The notes beneath the pieces are model-generated. The model saw only the letters and a list, made by a program, of their open reading frames with translations, was not told the origin of the DNA and ran no database searches. From NCBI GenBank assembly GCA_950106755.1, contig OX467083.1, forward strand, positions 30,809,029 to 30,873,028: 64,000 bases of DNA, written 5' to 3'. A program made the translations under genes and the position numbers. This document shows, one piece after another, positions 33,310 to 43,871 of the stretch; the first letter of the stretch is position 1, and every line of letters begins with the position of its first letter. This DNA comes from Climacium dendroides (lineage: Eukaryota; Streptophyta; Bryopsida; Hypnales; Climaciaceae).

Positions 33310-33663
33310 ATGACTACCGGTACATTTGTTTCACTTAATGCCCTTGTGCCTACTTTCATAGACTTTGTAGTTGATTATACAAAGCTCCATGGAGCCGGAC
33401 ATTCTTTTGTTGCGGAACCGGAAGATTTAAAAGGATATGTCATTTCTTCTCCTTGCAACGATGACTCGACCTTGGACACTCACAAATGGGGAAAGAAGAA
33501 GAATCCAAATGAGCCCAAAGAACTTCCACGAGGCGAATGGTTGAAGGATAAAATGGGACCCAAAAGAACTTGCAATGCTTTTGCTTCCATAGACAAACGG
33601 AGAAGGAGAGAAGGACTCAATGGACATGGAGATTTCTTAAGAACTCGAGGATTGGTTCTATAA
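33310..33663 (+). CDS. Candidate small protein gene (117 aa), unidentified
   Basis: An ATG in good context (TAGCCATGACT) opens 117 codons to TAA. The product starts MTTGTFVSLNALVPTFIDF, is acidic to neutral in the middle (EPEDLKGYVISSPCNDD) and strongly basic towards the end (KKKNPNEPKELPRGEW, DKRRRREGLNGHGDF). It has no signal peptide and no known domain. A TATA-like CTATAAATTA lies about 230 bases upstream, just after the minisatellite, which suggests a long leader. It lies wholly inside the 3.84-kb insertion. It is the best plus-strand gene candidate there, but support is limited to length, context and composition. Confidence 0.45.
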   Translation: MTTGTFVSLNALVPTFIDFVVDYTKLHGAGHSFVAEPEDLKGYVISSPCNDDSTLDTHKWGKKKNPNEPKELPRGEWLKDKMGPKRTCNAFASIDKRRRREGLNGHGDFLRTRGLVL

Positions 33664-34267
33664 AATGCACCACCGACTTTGCTTCATAGTCATAGTGTCA
33701 AATAGAAAAATCATTGTTGAAGGGTTTTAAGACTGTAGCCTATAAGTTTAAGGTGTCTCAAGATACATACCTTATAAACTTTATGGTTTCCATAAACCCA
33801 TATCAACAAACTGTAGCCAGTTAGAGTATTTATCAGCTGTCACGAGCAGCAACAGCTTTAAAAATTATGGCTTGGAAAATGTATAATGTGTGTGACAGTA
33901 TGTAATATGGCTTTCAGCAAACATATTACTTGATACTCTGTACTGCTTTACTTGAATTACTCAAAAGGCTTCATTTTTTTAAAACTCTGTCTTGTCCAGC
34001 GTTTTTGGCTTGGCTGTTTGGTATGTGTCGTTTTGCAATGGGTTTCATTTGTTTCAAAAAAATAAAATAAAGCTGCATCTCAATGTCTAAATCTAAATTT
34101 ATTATGATTTCAACGTCTTTAGCAAAACCCCAAACCTGTTCTTGGTGTGGTGCCTTTGTTTCTCCTGGCCAGGCCGACTGTGACTGGCATGTTTGTTTCT
34201 TTATATTTGCAATGAAATTTCATTTCATTCGTTAAAAATTTAAAATTAAAAAAAAAGGGGTCTTTAA

Positions 34268-34883
34268 CTCCTAAAGTCCCATGTCCATTTTTCTGCCCAA
34301 CGCCACTCAAAACTACCACTTCTACTATAATCACCTACAAAATAAATTTAAAAAAAATAAAATTTAGAATCTAACTGTAGGATCTTGTTCTACACTTGTC
34401 TTAGATCATGTGATAATTTTTTTTTGTGATTTTTGACTGTATAGATTGAATTCACAATAACTCCCATTATGGAATTTTTGTGATTTTTGACTGCATTCAA
34501 AGTGAAACAAAAAAAATTCTTTTAAGAAGTTGCTATGATTGCCCGTAAAACAAGAAGCTCCATAACTTTCACATCTCTAATCCAAATGGAATGAATCAAA
34601 GCTTCCCATTTACAAAAAATATAATCTACAAGAAAAAAATATTAAAAAATTTATTTCAATTTGTTGTGGATTTTTTTGTTGCTTGGTCTCTTCCATTTTG
34701 AGGTTATTGTGGCATAATTTTTGCTCCCGGGCACTAATTGAAATAAAAATTATATTCCCAAAAAGCTCTTAAGTTTTTTTTTATCTTATGAGAAAGTTTC
34801 AAAAAAATTCAGTAAAAATTGAGATCATAGGAGCCTACCCGAAATCCATTTTGTCCCCCATAGGGACAATGGAACTTTAGGGG
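34268..34883. mobile_element. 616-bp TTAA-flanked MITE
   Basis: TTAA lies at 34,264-34,267 and 34,884-34,887. The ends are CTCCTAAAGTCCCATGTCC and, reverse complemented, CCCCTAAAGTTCCATTGTCC. It is a relative, in opposite orientation, of the element at 5,164-5,755 along its whole length. It is non-coding. Confidence 0.8.
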
Positions 34884-34889
34884 TTAAGA

Positions 34890-35790
34890 TGAGTTAGATG
34901 TTGTACACTTGCACCTGATATTATGATAAAATATCAATTCCATAATGGGAGTTATTGTGAATTTGTGAAGTTTTAGGTTACCATAGTATCAATTCCTATC
35001 AAGTATAAAATGTACTCCACAAATTTCAAAATTTCATGTAGAGTATAAATTTCTTTGAAGAGTTTAAAGTCACTAACCATGGTGAAATATCATGAATGTA
35101 ATTGGATATTTGAGAAGATTAAAATTAACCCTTTAAGACAAGGATTTTCTCTTAAGAAAATCCAAAATGCATTATAAAGTATAAGTTTTATTAAAAAAAT
35201 TGAAGTATGCATTTTTTCCCTTAATATAATTTTTTTTGAATTTAGCCGTCTTAGTTTGGAATAGAAAATAGAAAGATGTATCAACCTAGTTTGTATTAAA
35301 AATTAAAAATCAATATAATTTCTTTCAAACACTAGAAGGCTTTTCCAAATTGGGCAATGTCCACAAAATGGTTGATTGGGATTTTAAGGACTAAAGTTGA
35401 ATTTGGTTTGGAAATTTTCTACATCACCGAGGTTCACAATCAAGCAGAGAGTAAATGATTAAACTTTTTTTTTCTAACCATAGGTCCATTTTAATTGAAA
35501 CTACTTTCAAGGAATGGATTTTATAACCATACATTATGGGTGGATTTGTGGTTTAAAAACAAACCACTTCAAAAATTCACATAAATTATAATTGTAATTA
35601 TAAGATTATAATTTCACTTGGATTTGGTTCGTGAAACATGCATACACCTCTTAAGAAAAATATGTGCCCCACTTGAAGTTGGCCCCCAAATACTCAGGTT
35701 GCAAATTAGGATGGTAATAGGCTTCTCTACCTTACATGTGCCATCCCAAATTCCACTCCAAGTTCAAACTTATTGGTTTCCCAAACCATT
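34890..35790. other. AT-rich spacer within the insertion
   Basis: No gene was seen. A right end resembling the 16,004-16,374 element (GGTAATAGGCTTCTCTACCT) occurs near 35,713-35,735. Confidence 0.5.
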
Positions 35791-35791
35791 T

Positions 35792-36070
35792 AAGGTAGGT
35801 ACACTCAAAACAGCTGATGTTTGTTACTAAACCTATTTTCTATAATTAGACTGGTCAAATTTTCATATGTTCTTGTTGGCAAGTGAAAGGAGGTTTCATC
35901 GCACTAGAGAACATGACATGTGGATACTGTAACTATGCAAAGGCTATTAAGGAACAATATTTGGTTTTTTAAAGCGTTTCTTCCACGCAAGTACAGACCT
36001 GATTTTGGAGATGTACATATAGTATAGATGGCGGTTAAAGGTCAGTGGCACATTTGGGTGCACCTACCTT
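35792..36070. mobile_element. AAGGTAG-family MITE, 279 bp
   Basis: The ends are AAGGTAGGTACACTCAAAAC and, reverse complemented, AAGGTAGGTGCACCCAAATG. TTAA overlaps both ends on the outside (TTAAGGTAG and CTACCTTAA). The interior differs from the other copies. It is non-coding. Confidence 0.75.
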
Positions 36071-36358
36071 AAGCTTAACTTGAGTGAGATTTGAGTCTGC
36101 AAAAAATGCACAGTTTGGTAGTTAGAAAATATAGTAGTTTAATAGGGTTTTTTCCAGTCAGGTCTGCCCCATACCAAGCCAATTGCATATGCCAAGAAGT
36201 CAGTTACCATAACATAAACTTAACGGGTACCTGCAAGCTTCACATGATGAATACTTTAGTTCCAAAATTGGTGACCCAACAACGTCCTGTGGTGGTGGTG
36301 GTGGGGACTGAAGATAATCAAAGGAAAAACCGTCATCTGGCTAAAGCAAGTTGCAGTG

Positions 36359-36536
36359 ACGTCCGTCGCCATTTTGACGTTCTTGTCGCCCACCAGAACG
36401 TTCACAACCATCGTCGCCGGGTTGGAGATGGTCACGCTGGCCTCAGCAGTAGGTGCCGAGTCAAAGCAGCCGCCACGAGCGCGGCCACCAGCAGCCCCAG
36501 CAGGAGGGCCTTTTTCTCCATCGACGACGTCGACAT
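36359..36536 (-). pseudogene. Secreted-protein gene copy 2, 5' half, frameshifted
   Basis: On the minus strand the start ATG (36,536) and the signal peptide are kept (MSTSSMEKKALLLGLLVAAL). Relative to copy 3 a 22-bp deletion at 36,462/36,463 removes the FCA cleavage region and shifts the frame. Homology ends at ACG (36,359-36,361), the left side of the 3.84-kb insertion as read on this strand. Two independent lesions therefore make this copy a pseudogene, together with 32,288-32,516. Confidence 0.85.
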
Positions 36537-37550
36537 GATTTGATCGGGGTAAAGTAGCTTGCGCACCTTGCTAACTTTGAAATGCGTGAAAATTTTAGAA
36601 CTTGAAACTGGGATGAATTGTGATTGAAAACTTAGAAGCCTTTATAGCGAAGGGACTTGCAATGGTTCAAAGGGCAATGTTCAGCATTACTGGTGTGATT
36701 AGATCACTCAGTGGTAACTGATTGCAGGAATCACAACTTACATGCAATTCGTGCACAAAATGGAGTTTTCTGTCAAAATTATTTGGTTCGGAAATTTCGT
36801 TCCGTTCTGTTCTGAACCATTATTATCGCACATGCCTCAGCCATGGGTACAGCAATTGATTTAATTTCTCTTTCCCGGAAATTTTCAAGACGTGAGTGGG
36901 GGAGACGTGAAGGAAAGAGTAGTCCAGGACGGACATACTCTGGGCATGTCGGAGACTCAGGCAAATTAACTGGGAAGGTGCACATGTGGACAACAGTTTT
37001 TTCAAAATCACACTGCCGTGAGGTGTGCTTCCGCTTCCACAATTCTCGTGTGGTTAGCCCGTACAACGCTCCCGAATGCATGAACAGCAGCTAAAGACGT
37101 TCAAGTGGAAATGGAATGTCAGAAGGTTACAATGCAAGCCTCGTTAAGGATATGGTGACAAGCTCAGAAACTCTGTTGTCACTTACGAGCACGTTTATGC
37201 TTGGCATTAGCTGATACAGCTGCGAAGTCAAGGAAATCAATGAAATCAGAGTATATCAAACAGCAAGCTCTGTTCTTGAGTAGCAATCTGTGTTTGACAA
37301 CACGTGCAATCAGTGAACAATGTGCGAATCAAAGAATGCATGAGTGAATGGAAAAATGGCACTTTGGCACTTTGGCAGGATGAAATTTCATTGAGATTCG
37401 TTGTCCCATCGACAACTATTACATCGCGACCAAAAGAACTATCCTCGACTCAACAATCAACATTGACAACGAGGAATTCCTCATCGCAATCCATTAGCGC
37501 AAATTCGTTTCAAATTGGAATTTACACTCATTTCTCCCTCTTGATATGAA
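36537..37550 (-). promoter_or_regulatory. Upstream region of gene copy 2
   Basis: It is homologous to 26,378-27,428 in opposite orientation. It keeps the best TATA box of the three copies (GCTATAAAGGC, 36,639-36,647 region), about 105 bases before the ATG. The outer part (37,310-37,855) is repeated inverted at 30,430-30,985. Confidence 0.65.
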
Positions 37551-37894
37551 TGTGCGTGCAATGAAGCCATTAACCAGACACATAAGAGGGCGCAACAACT
37601 CAAGGCCGAAAAGTTCACTCGGAACTGAACATAACTATGAATTGACAGTCACAACCATTCCGATCAAGTAGCAGAAATTCGTCCCAACCTGGATTGAAAA
37701 CATAAAGTTTTGGATGAATGGGTTTCTACGTACAAGATCCAGTTCATTTCCCGTTTCAGTTATTGTTTGCTCATGATCCTCGTTGTGTCTCGACTGGGAG
37801 TTACCGTGGTTCTTACAGTGATCAGTCAGTTTCTGGAGTAGAGAGCTTGTTGCTACTTGGGACTGTTTGTTAGCTTGATCAGTGCAATGTGTAT

Positions 37895-38105
37895 CTTACT
37901 CGTGTGCCCTGTGCCGTTCTCACAGTCAAAACAAAAGTAGAAGCAAAAATAACCCAAGAATCCACAACTTTCACACAATATGCTACAACGCCACAAAACC
38001 TTGGATACCAAGGGCTTTTGGATGGTATCAAGAATGCCACCAAGGGTCACATGGTCCAGGAGATCTCATTGTCATTGTAACAAACAAAACAAACATCCTG
38101 TCTTA
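37895..38105 (+). repeat. Dispersed repeat D2, copy b
   Basis: It begins GTGCCCTGTGCCGTTCTCAC and ends with the AACAAACAAAACAAAC tail, as in copy a. The interior is shortened and diverged. Confidence 0.55.
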
Positions 38106-38154
38106 ATAGATGGATGGAAGATTAACTTAACTTATCCTTTGAATGTTCGATTGG

Positions 38155-38330
38155 CGCCCATGGAAATCATCCCTCTGGATATTGTGGGAATCATTGGCTT
38201 GAAAAAATTCAAAAACACTCATCAAAAATCAAACCATTGTAAAAGACCTCCCCTTTTCACAACAAAATTTGGAGGATGAATAGTTGCACTTTTGTTCTAC
38301 ATGTAAGGGTTTTTGTCATTCATTGGACAC
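38155..38330 (+). repeat. Dispersed repeat D1, copy e
   Basis: It shares CATGGAAATCATCCCTCTG, GAATCATTGG, TTGTAAAAGACCTCCCCTTT and GGAGGATGAATAGTTGCACT with the other D1 copies, particularly 7,065-7,260 in inverse orientation. Confidence 0.55.
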
Positions 38331-38449
38331 TAAATGTCCATGTCATCAATTATGAATTAAGTTATTAGGAGTCATTGAACTTGTAAGCTTATCAAATGTG
38401 TAAGATATCTATTTCTTAATGCACTCGGTTTAGTTTGAAAAAAAATAAA

Positions 38450-38955
38450 ACTACTGTGCCTTGTACCATTGCCACAATCAAAACCAAAATAGAATTAATT
38501 TTCTAATTTGTTTACTCATAAAAACTTCAATATTCAATATCTTTTCTATCATGAGTCGGAATGCCACAAAACAAAACCCGTGCACCCCTCCTTATAGAGA
38601 ACTTTTAGACAGTATTAAGAATGCCATTGGAGGACACATAGTCCCAGAAATCCTGGGGCAGAAATCTCTAAATAACAAACAAAACAAACAACGTATTTTA
38701 TAATGAATGGAAGTTAGGCTTTTTGGTTTGGTTTTTTGTTACCTTTGAGATCTCTTGCATTGTGTGTTCTCAAATGGCATTCTTAATACCGTCCAAAAGT
38801 TCTCTACGAGGAGGGGTGCATGGACTTTGTTTTGTGGCATTTCAACTCATGATAGAAAAGATATTGAATTTTAATGTTTTTATGAATTAGAAAATTAGAG
38901 AAATACTTTTACTTGCATTTTGGTTGTGACAATGACAAGGTACACTAGTTAGCTT
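38450..38955. repeat. Dispersed repeat D2, inverted pair (copies c and d)
   Basis: The left copy runs 38,450-38,690 and ends in AACAAACAAAACAAAC. The right copy (38,775-38,955) is its reverse complement without the tail. Paired blocks include CAATATCTTTTCTATCATGA and TGCCACAAAACAAARYCC. The pair makes an imperfect palindrome of about 180-bp arms. Confidence 0.7.
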
Positions 38956-38959
38956 GAAA

Positions 38960-39545
38960 ATTGAAATGTTGCAAGTTTGATTAATAAATTAAGATTGACC
39001 AATGTATTTTTCTCTGTTGCTTTTAATAAATGCTTGATAAAGAATAAAATAAAAAACTTAGGAGACCACTTCGGAGATTTTGAGAGCTTAGATAGGCTTT
39101 ATTGAGTTCATAATTTGGAATTCTTCCACCAAATTTTAGGACGGGTGCTAATCATCCTAGTCTCTATGTGAAGCTTTCTTTCACTTCATTCCAATAAATA
39201 TTGCAAAAGTTACAAGTATATTTTCAATTCCAATGTCAAATTGGATAGCAAAAAAAAGATTCAAAAAAAAGATCAATTAATTCTTTTGGATTCTATAGAT
39301 TTATACCTACTCAAAAACATGTGAACCATTCAATTCCAAAAAAGGAGGTGAAAATTATGGAGAGATTTATTTTCACTTCAAATAAAAACAAAAATAAAGA
39401 ATATGGATCATTTACAAGAACACTCTCACTATTGGGATGAACAAAACTTCACCTTTCGAAAGGGTTAGAAAAAGTTTAGTTACATTGAACTTGCAGTTAA
39501 TGGGGATTTTCACTCTTAAATTTGTTAATCTGAACCAATCTGATT
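38960..39545. other. AT-rich spacer, no gene seen
   Basis: Nothing beyond A/T-rich unique sequence was recognised between repeat D2 and the downstream flank of gene copy 3. Confidence 0.5.
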
Positions 39546-39549
39546 CAAT

Positions 39550-40159
39550 TGGGAGGACTCGCCTTGATCGATTGGTTTCAGATTAACGAAATGATTTTTT
39601 TCACTGTCCAGAAAATAAGAACAACCCAACATTCAGGCAACAGTTCAGGATTTACTGAAAAATGGGGAATACCCGGTCAATTTCTGGGATTCGGAACCAA
39701 ACACTGTGGAGTTTTCTCCAGCGGGGGGAGAGAATACCGAACACGATTAATTATGACAACTCTCTGTGCACAAGAGTGTCGAAGTAACTAGTTTCTGCAA
39801 ACAACAAACATTCACACTCAAGACACCATTCGCACCTGCGGGATGACAATCAAATCGATCAAGGAGCACAAAATCCTTTCCAAATTGGATTCAAAACACA
39901 CGACTGAGATTCTCCTACCAATCCCAGGATTCTGCAGCCTTGCACAACAGACTACTTCTTCCACAGGGGACTTCAGACGACTCAGTATTATTTTCCTTGA
40001 TCCACGTTAGTTACTATCTTGACTGTCAACACCCAATACAGGCGATTGACACCCGACTCGAGCTTTCAATTCGCCCAACTCCATACCACCAACATCTTCA
40101 ACATCGACAAGCCGCAGCAAACATACATCGACGTCGAGACTAAACAGCCCAAGCCCATT
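39550..40159 (-). other. Conserved downstream flank of gene copy 3
   Basis: Nearly identical to 31,680-32,287 and to the inverse of 27,861-28,430. The homology stops at about 39,545, so this copy has a shorter flank than the other two. Confidence 0.75.
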
Positions 40160-40582
40160 TCAACGGCTGGGTGATGGAGGAGCGCGAATGCCGGATTGTA
40201 CGTGAGTGAAGCTGGGTTTGACTGTAGAACCCGAGACCACTTGGACCGAAACGTGGTCATAATCCTCCGGGTTGGGGTACACCACCAGCACATCGCCGTC
40301 CTGCACATGAAGCTCCGTCACCCGCCCTTCCGCAGTCTGGATCTGAATGTCCTGCTCCGGATGGTCGAGGTGGACAGTCATCACGTCCGTCGCCATTTTG
40401 ACGTTCTTGTCGCCCACCAGAACGTTCACAACCATCGTCGCCGGGTTGGAGATGGTCACGCTGGCCTCGGCAGTAGGTGCCGAGTCCGGTCCTCCCCCGG
40501 TTGCACAGAAAGCAGTCGCCACGAGCGCGGCCACCAGCAGTCCCAGCAGGAGGGCCTTTTTCTCCACCGACGACGTCGCCAT
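40160..40582 (-). CDS. Small secreted protein, copy 3 (140 aa), family unknown
   Basis: An intact single-exon frame starts at the ATG at 40,582 on the minus strand. The signal peptide is nearly the same as in copy 1 (MATSSVEKKALLLGLLVAAL, cleavage after FCA). The linker is shorter (TGGGPDSAPTAEAS). The Val/Ile-rich strand-forming region and the APPSPSR tail are conserved. Differences from copy 1 are mostly single residues (for example HPEQD for HLEQD, and FTHVQSGIRAPP at the end), and the frame is kept despite a length change in the linker. A TATA box (TATAAAGG, reverse of 40,692-40,699) lies 110 bases upstream. With copy 1 it is the best supported host-like gene of the window. The product would enter the secretory pathway; its role is unknown. 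Confidence 0.8.
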   Translation of the reverse strand: MATSSVEKKALLLGLLVAALVATAFCATGGGPDSAPTAEASVTISNPATMVVNVLVGDKNVKMATDVMTVHLDHPEQDIQIQTAEGRVTELHVQDGDVLVVYPNPEDYDHVSVQVVSGSTVKPSFTHVQSGIRAPPSPSR

Positions 40583-41388
40583 TGTGATTTGATTGGGGTA
40601 GAGTAGCTTGCGCACCTTGCTAACTTTGAAATGCGTGAAATTTTTAGAACTTAATTGGAACTGGGATGAATTGTGATGGGAAGCTTAGAAGCCTTTATAT
40701 CGAAGGGACTTGCAGTGGTTCAAAGGACAATGTTCAGCACTACTGGTGTGATTAGATCACTCAGTGGTAACTAATTGCAGGAATCACAACTTACATGCAA
40801 TTCGTGCACAAAATGGAGTTTTCTGTCAAAATTATTTGGTTGGGAAATTTGGTTCCGTTTTGTTCTGAACCAATGTTTTCACACATGCCTCAGCCATGGG
40901 TACAGCAATTGCTTCAATTTCTCTTTGCCGGAAATTTTCAAGACGTGAGTGGGGGAGACGTGAAGCAAAGAGTAGTCCAGGACGGACATACTCTGGGCAT
41001 GTCGGAGACTCAGGCAAATTAGCTGGGAAGGTGCACATGAGGACAACAGTCCTTTCAAATTCGCACTGCCGTGAGGTTTGCTTCCGCTAAGTTACCACAA
41101 TTCTCGTGTGGTTAGCCCGTACAACGCTCCCGAATGCATGAACAGCAGCTAAAGACGTTCAAGAGGAAAATAATGGAATGCCAGAAGTATACTGGCGTCT
41201 GGAAAAACTTCAGACTGAAGTGCATGCAAGCCTCATCAAGGATATGGTGACAAGCTCAGAAATTCTGATGTCATGTTTATGCTTGGCATTAGCTGATACA
41301 GCTGCTAAGTCAATGAAATCAATGAAATCAGAGTATATCAAACAGCAAACTCTGTTCTTGAGTAGCAATCTGTGTTTGACAACACGTC
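40583..41388 (-). promoter_or_regulatory. Upstream region of gene copy 3
   Basis: It is homologous to the upstream regions of copies 1 and 2 as far as GTGTTTGACAACACGT, then switches at about 41,389 to the CTTGGACTTGCTTCTCATTC block also found near 29,262. The TATA box lies at 40,692-40,699 (minus strand). An extra AACTTAATTGG-like insertion is present near 40,648. Confidence 0.6.
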
Positions 41389-41399
41389 TGTCTTGGACT

Positions 41400-42038
41400 T
41401 GCTTCTCATTCTCACTGATTTGGCTTTTTTTCATCATAGTGTAAGGGAGGCGACCCATTCCCGTCATGTAGACTACACTCTTTCCAAGCAGCAGGAGAAA
41501 GCAGGACATTAATTGTGGCACAATCTCCAATGCAATCGTGGCACATTATGATTGGCTGCACTCTTGGTTGATTTTACAATCAACCTATGGTTGGAAATAG
41601 GAGAACCTATATGACAAAAATGTGTTGGACAAAATCTTCAACTAAAAAATTCGTAGTAATTATGTTTTGAGAAATAAAATTCTGAAAAATATGGAATCCT
41701 TCTAAACTCTATTTCTGTACATGGGAAAATTTCTTTACTCAAGAAAACAACACTCCAAATATGCAAAATTGCTTAATTGGTCGGAAATGGGTTGGCTCCC
41801 TTACAGGAAGACCGGCAGGGCATTACACCACACATACACTTTCTTAAAACAAGTTTGGGGGTAAAGTTGCATGTTGGAATATAATACCGGGGTGACACCT
41901 TGCTAGTCTCCCTGTGGTAGAAAGTCAATTGCTTGTTGACTACATCAAACGAGTGGCACGTCAACCGGATAGACAAATTGAATAGATGAACAAATGGGCA
42001 ATTCTCCGCCTATGACATCATCATACTACTAAAATTAT
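41400..42038. other. Spacer, no gene seen
   Basis: A short palindrome (GGTTGATTTTACAATCAACC at about 41,566) is the only structure noticed. The minus-strand frame at 41,773-41,976 shows no known protein. Confidence 0.5.
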
Positions 42039-42852
42039 AGTGACCTTTGTAATATCACATTTACAAACTCTATGATATAACAAAAATGAAATCCTTTATA
42101 ATATCACATCTTCAAACTCTGCGATATTATAGAAATATATAATGGTCATTGTGGGGTCGTTGAAGAGAGGTGATATTAAAGAGGATCAATAGAGTGATAT
42201 TATAAAGGTGTTATTTTCATTACTTTTTTTGTCTTCAAATTTCATTGCACTTTTATAATTTTGTGATTTTGTGAGTTTTTAACATTCATGACTTTAATGT
42301 TGTATTGCTATTATTAAATGATTTGAAAATTTTGTTAGATTGAAACAATTTTAGATTCTACAACAATTCATATATTCATCAAGTTTTTGAAATTGACAAA
42401 TTTGTCATTTTAATTCTTTAAATTGGATCACCATTTTTTGTGTGGCAAGAACTTTTTGGAGTGGTGGTATTCAAGTATTTAATTGAGCTCAAAAATGCCT
42501 TCAAGGTACACAATTTTTTTTACACTTACTTTGAGCAAATTTGACTTCAAGTATAAATTGGTGGTTTGAAGATTGAACTTTGTCTGAGCAATTTGATTGT
42601 AATTTGACTCTCAATCTAATAGTTTAACTTGTTTAAAGTCTAATTTGAGAAAGTGCAATGAAGTTTGAAGGCAAAAAAAACCCAATTAAAATGATACCTC
42701 TATAATATCACTGTGTCAATCTTCTTTAATATCACTTTCTTCAACAGCCATTGTATTTCTTTAATATCACAAAGTTTACAGATATGATATTACAAAGGAT
42801 CTTATTTTTGTAATATCATAAAGTTTATAGATGTGATATTACAAAGGTCACT
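42039..42852. mobile_element. Foldback element with ~200-bp inverted arms
   Basis: The arms at 42,039-42,250 and 42,653-42,852 are inverted copies: both start AGTGACCTTTGTAATATCAC and finish at TTCATTGCAC. Within each arm the phrase TGATATTA (or its complement) recurs about every 35-50 bases. The ~400-bp centre is AT-rich and non-coding. Long arms suggest a Mutator-like or foldback type, but no target duplication was recognised. Confidence 0.8.
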
Positions 42853-42854
42853 GT

Positions 42855-43460
42855 GATTTTGAACTTCATTGAACAATCTGAGTCAAATTTCAATATTACA
42901 ATCTAACTTAATTTCAATAGTTTAACCTAATTTGAGCAATTTAAACTATTTTAAGCCTAATTTTAACAATTTGAATCAGATTTGATATTTCATCAATTAA
43001 ACTATTAAAATTAGGTTAAATTGATCAAATTTATTTGAGTCAGATTTGATATTGCATAGGTTAAATTGCATTGATGAAATATCAAATCAATGCAATTTCT
43101 AATTTGAGATTCCATCAATGCAATTTCTAATTTGATCAATTTGAGTCAAATTTCATCAATGCAATTTAACCTAATTTTAATAGTTTAGCCTAATTAGAGC
43201 CTAATTTGAACAACTTCAACATTTTTTGAGCTTCATTTGAGTAAATTGAGGCAAACTTAAGTAATTGAATCTAATTTTCATAGTTTGACCTAAAATGAGC
43301 AATTTGATATAATTTGGCCTAATTTAACCTAACTTCTACAATAAGCTCTAAAATCCAAAAATTTATTGTTGAATATATTTTAATGTGTAGTGGATTTTAG
43401 GAGACAAAACATTTGGAGTGAAGTGGAGCATATTCAAGGGGTGCAAATTTTTGGAGCATA
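42855..43460. repeat. Low-complexity AT-rich tract built on ATTTGAG/TAATTT phrases
   Basis: Phrases such as CCTAATTTTAATAGTTTA, TTTGAGTCAAATTTCATCAA and AATGCAATTTCTAATTTGA recur irregularly on both strands, giving local inverted and direct repeats. It is non-coding. Confidence 0.6.
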
Positions 43461-43871
43461 AGTTATCACTATAAGAAAACAGTGTTTTTTTTAACAAGGG
43501 AAAAAACGTGCCGTGATGTCTAATTTAACAAGGACGATGCCTGTAGTGATGTCTACAAAAATCCGTTTAAAAAAACGGGCCAAAAACGGGCCATGTTATG
43601 TGCTGAAACGTGCTTAAATTTTTTGTGACATCGAAAACAACAGGGTCACCCAAGAGTTTCTGAGAGTGCCATGTGGAGGGTTTTTGGCATCCACGTAGGA
43701 TTTTTAACGATGGGCAGGGACACGTTGGACAACTTTTTCATCCACCGACGTTGTGACGTGTCCAATGACGTGGACCCCTAAATATCCGACGTGGAAAATA
43801 ATTTCCGGTGCACGCAGCCTATGTGGCAGCTGACGTGGCACTCTTCTGCGGTACATGCCGGTGTTCTGTGT

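Larger units (their letters stand above)
32517..36358. mobile_element. 3,842-bp insertion splitting gene copy 2
   Basis: The uninterrupted relative (copy 3) reads GTCATCACGTCCGTCG. Copy 2 has GTCATCACG, then the insertion, then ACGTCCGTCG, so the three bases ACG are duplicated (32,514-32,516 and 36,359-36,361). The insertion has no obvious terminal inverted repeats: it begins CGATCTTCACATGCC and ends GCAAGTTGCAGTG. It contains a GC-rich start (to ~32,830), a 25-bp minisatellite, a 117-codon ORF, a TTAA-family MITE and an AAGGTAG-family MITE. It could be an unrecognised transposon with a 3-bp target duplication, or DNA inserted during break repair. Confidence 0.75.

Noticed and set aside
32517..36358. 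Helitron origin of the 3.84-kb insertion
   Set aside because: Helitrons insert between A and T without duplication and end in CTRR with a hairpin. Here ACG is duplicated and neither end fits.
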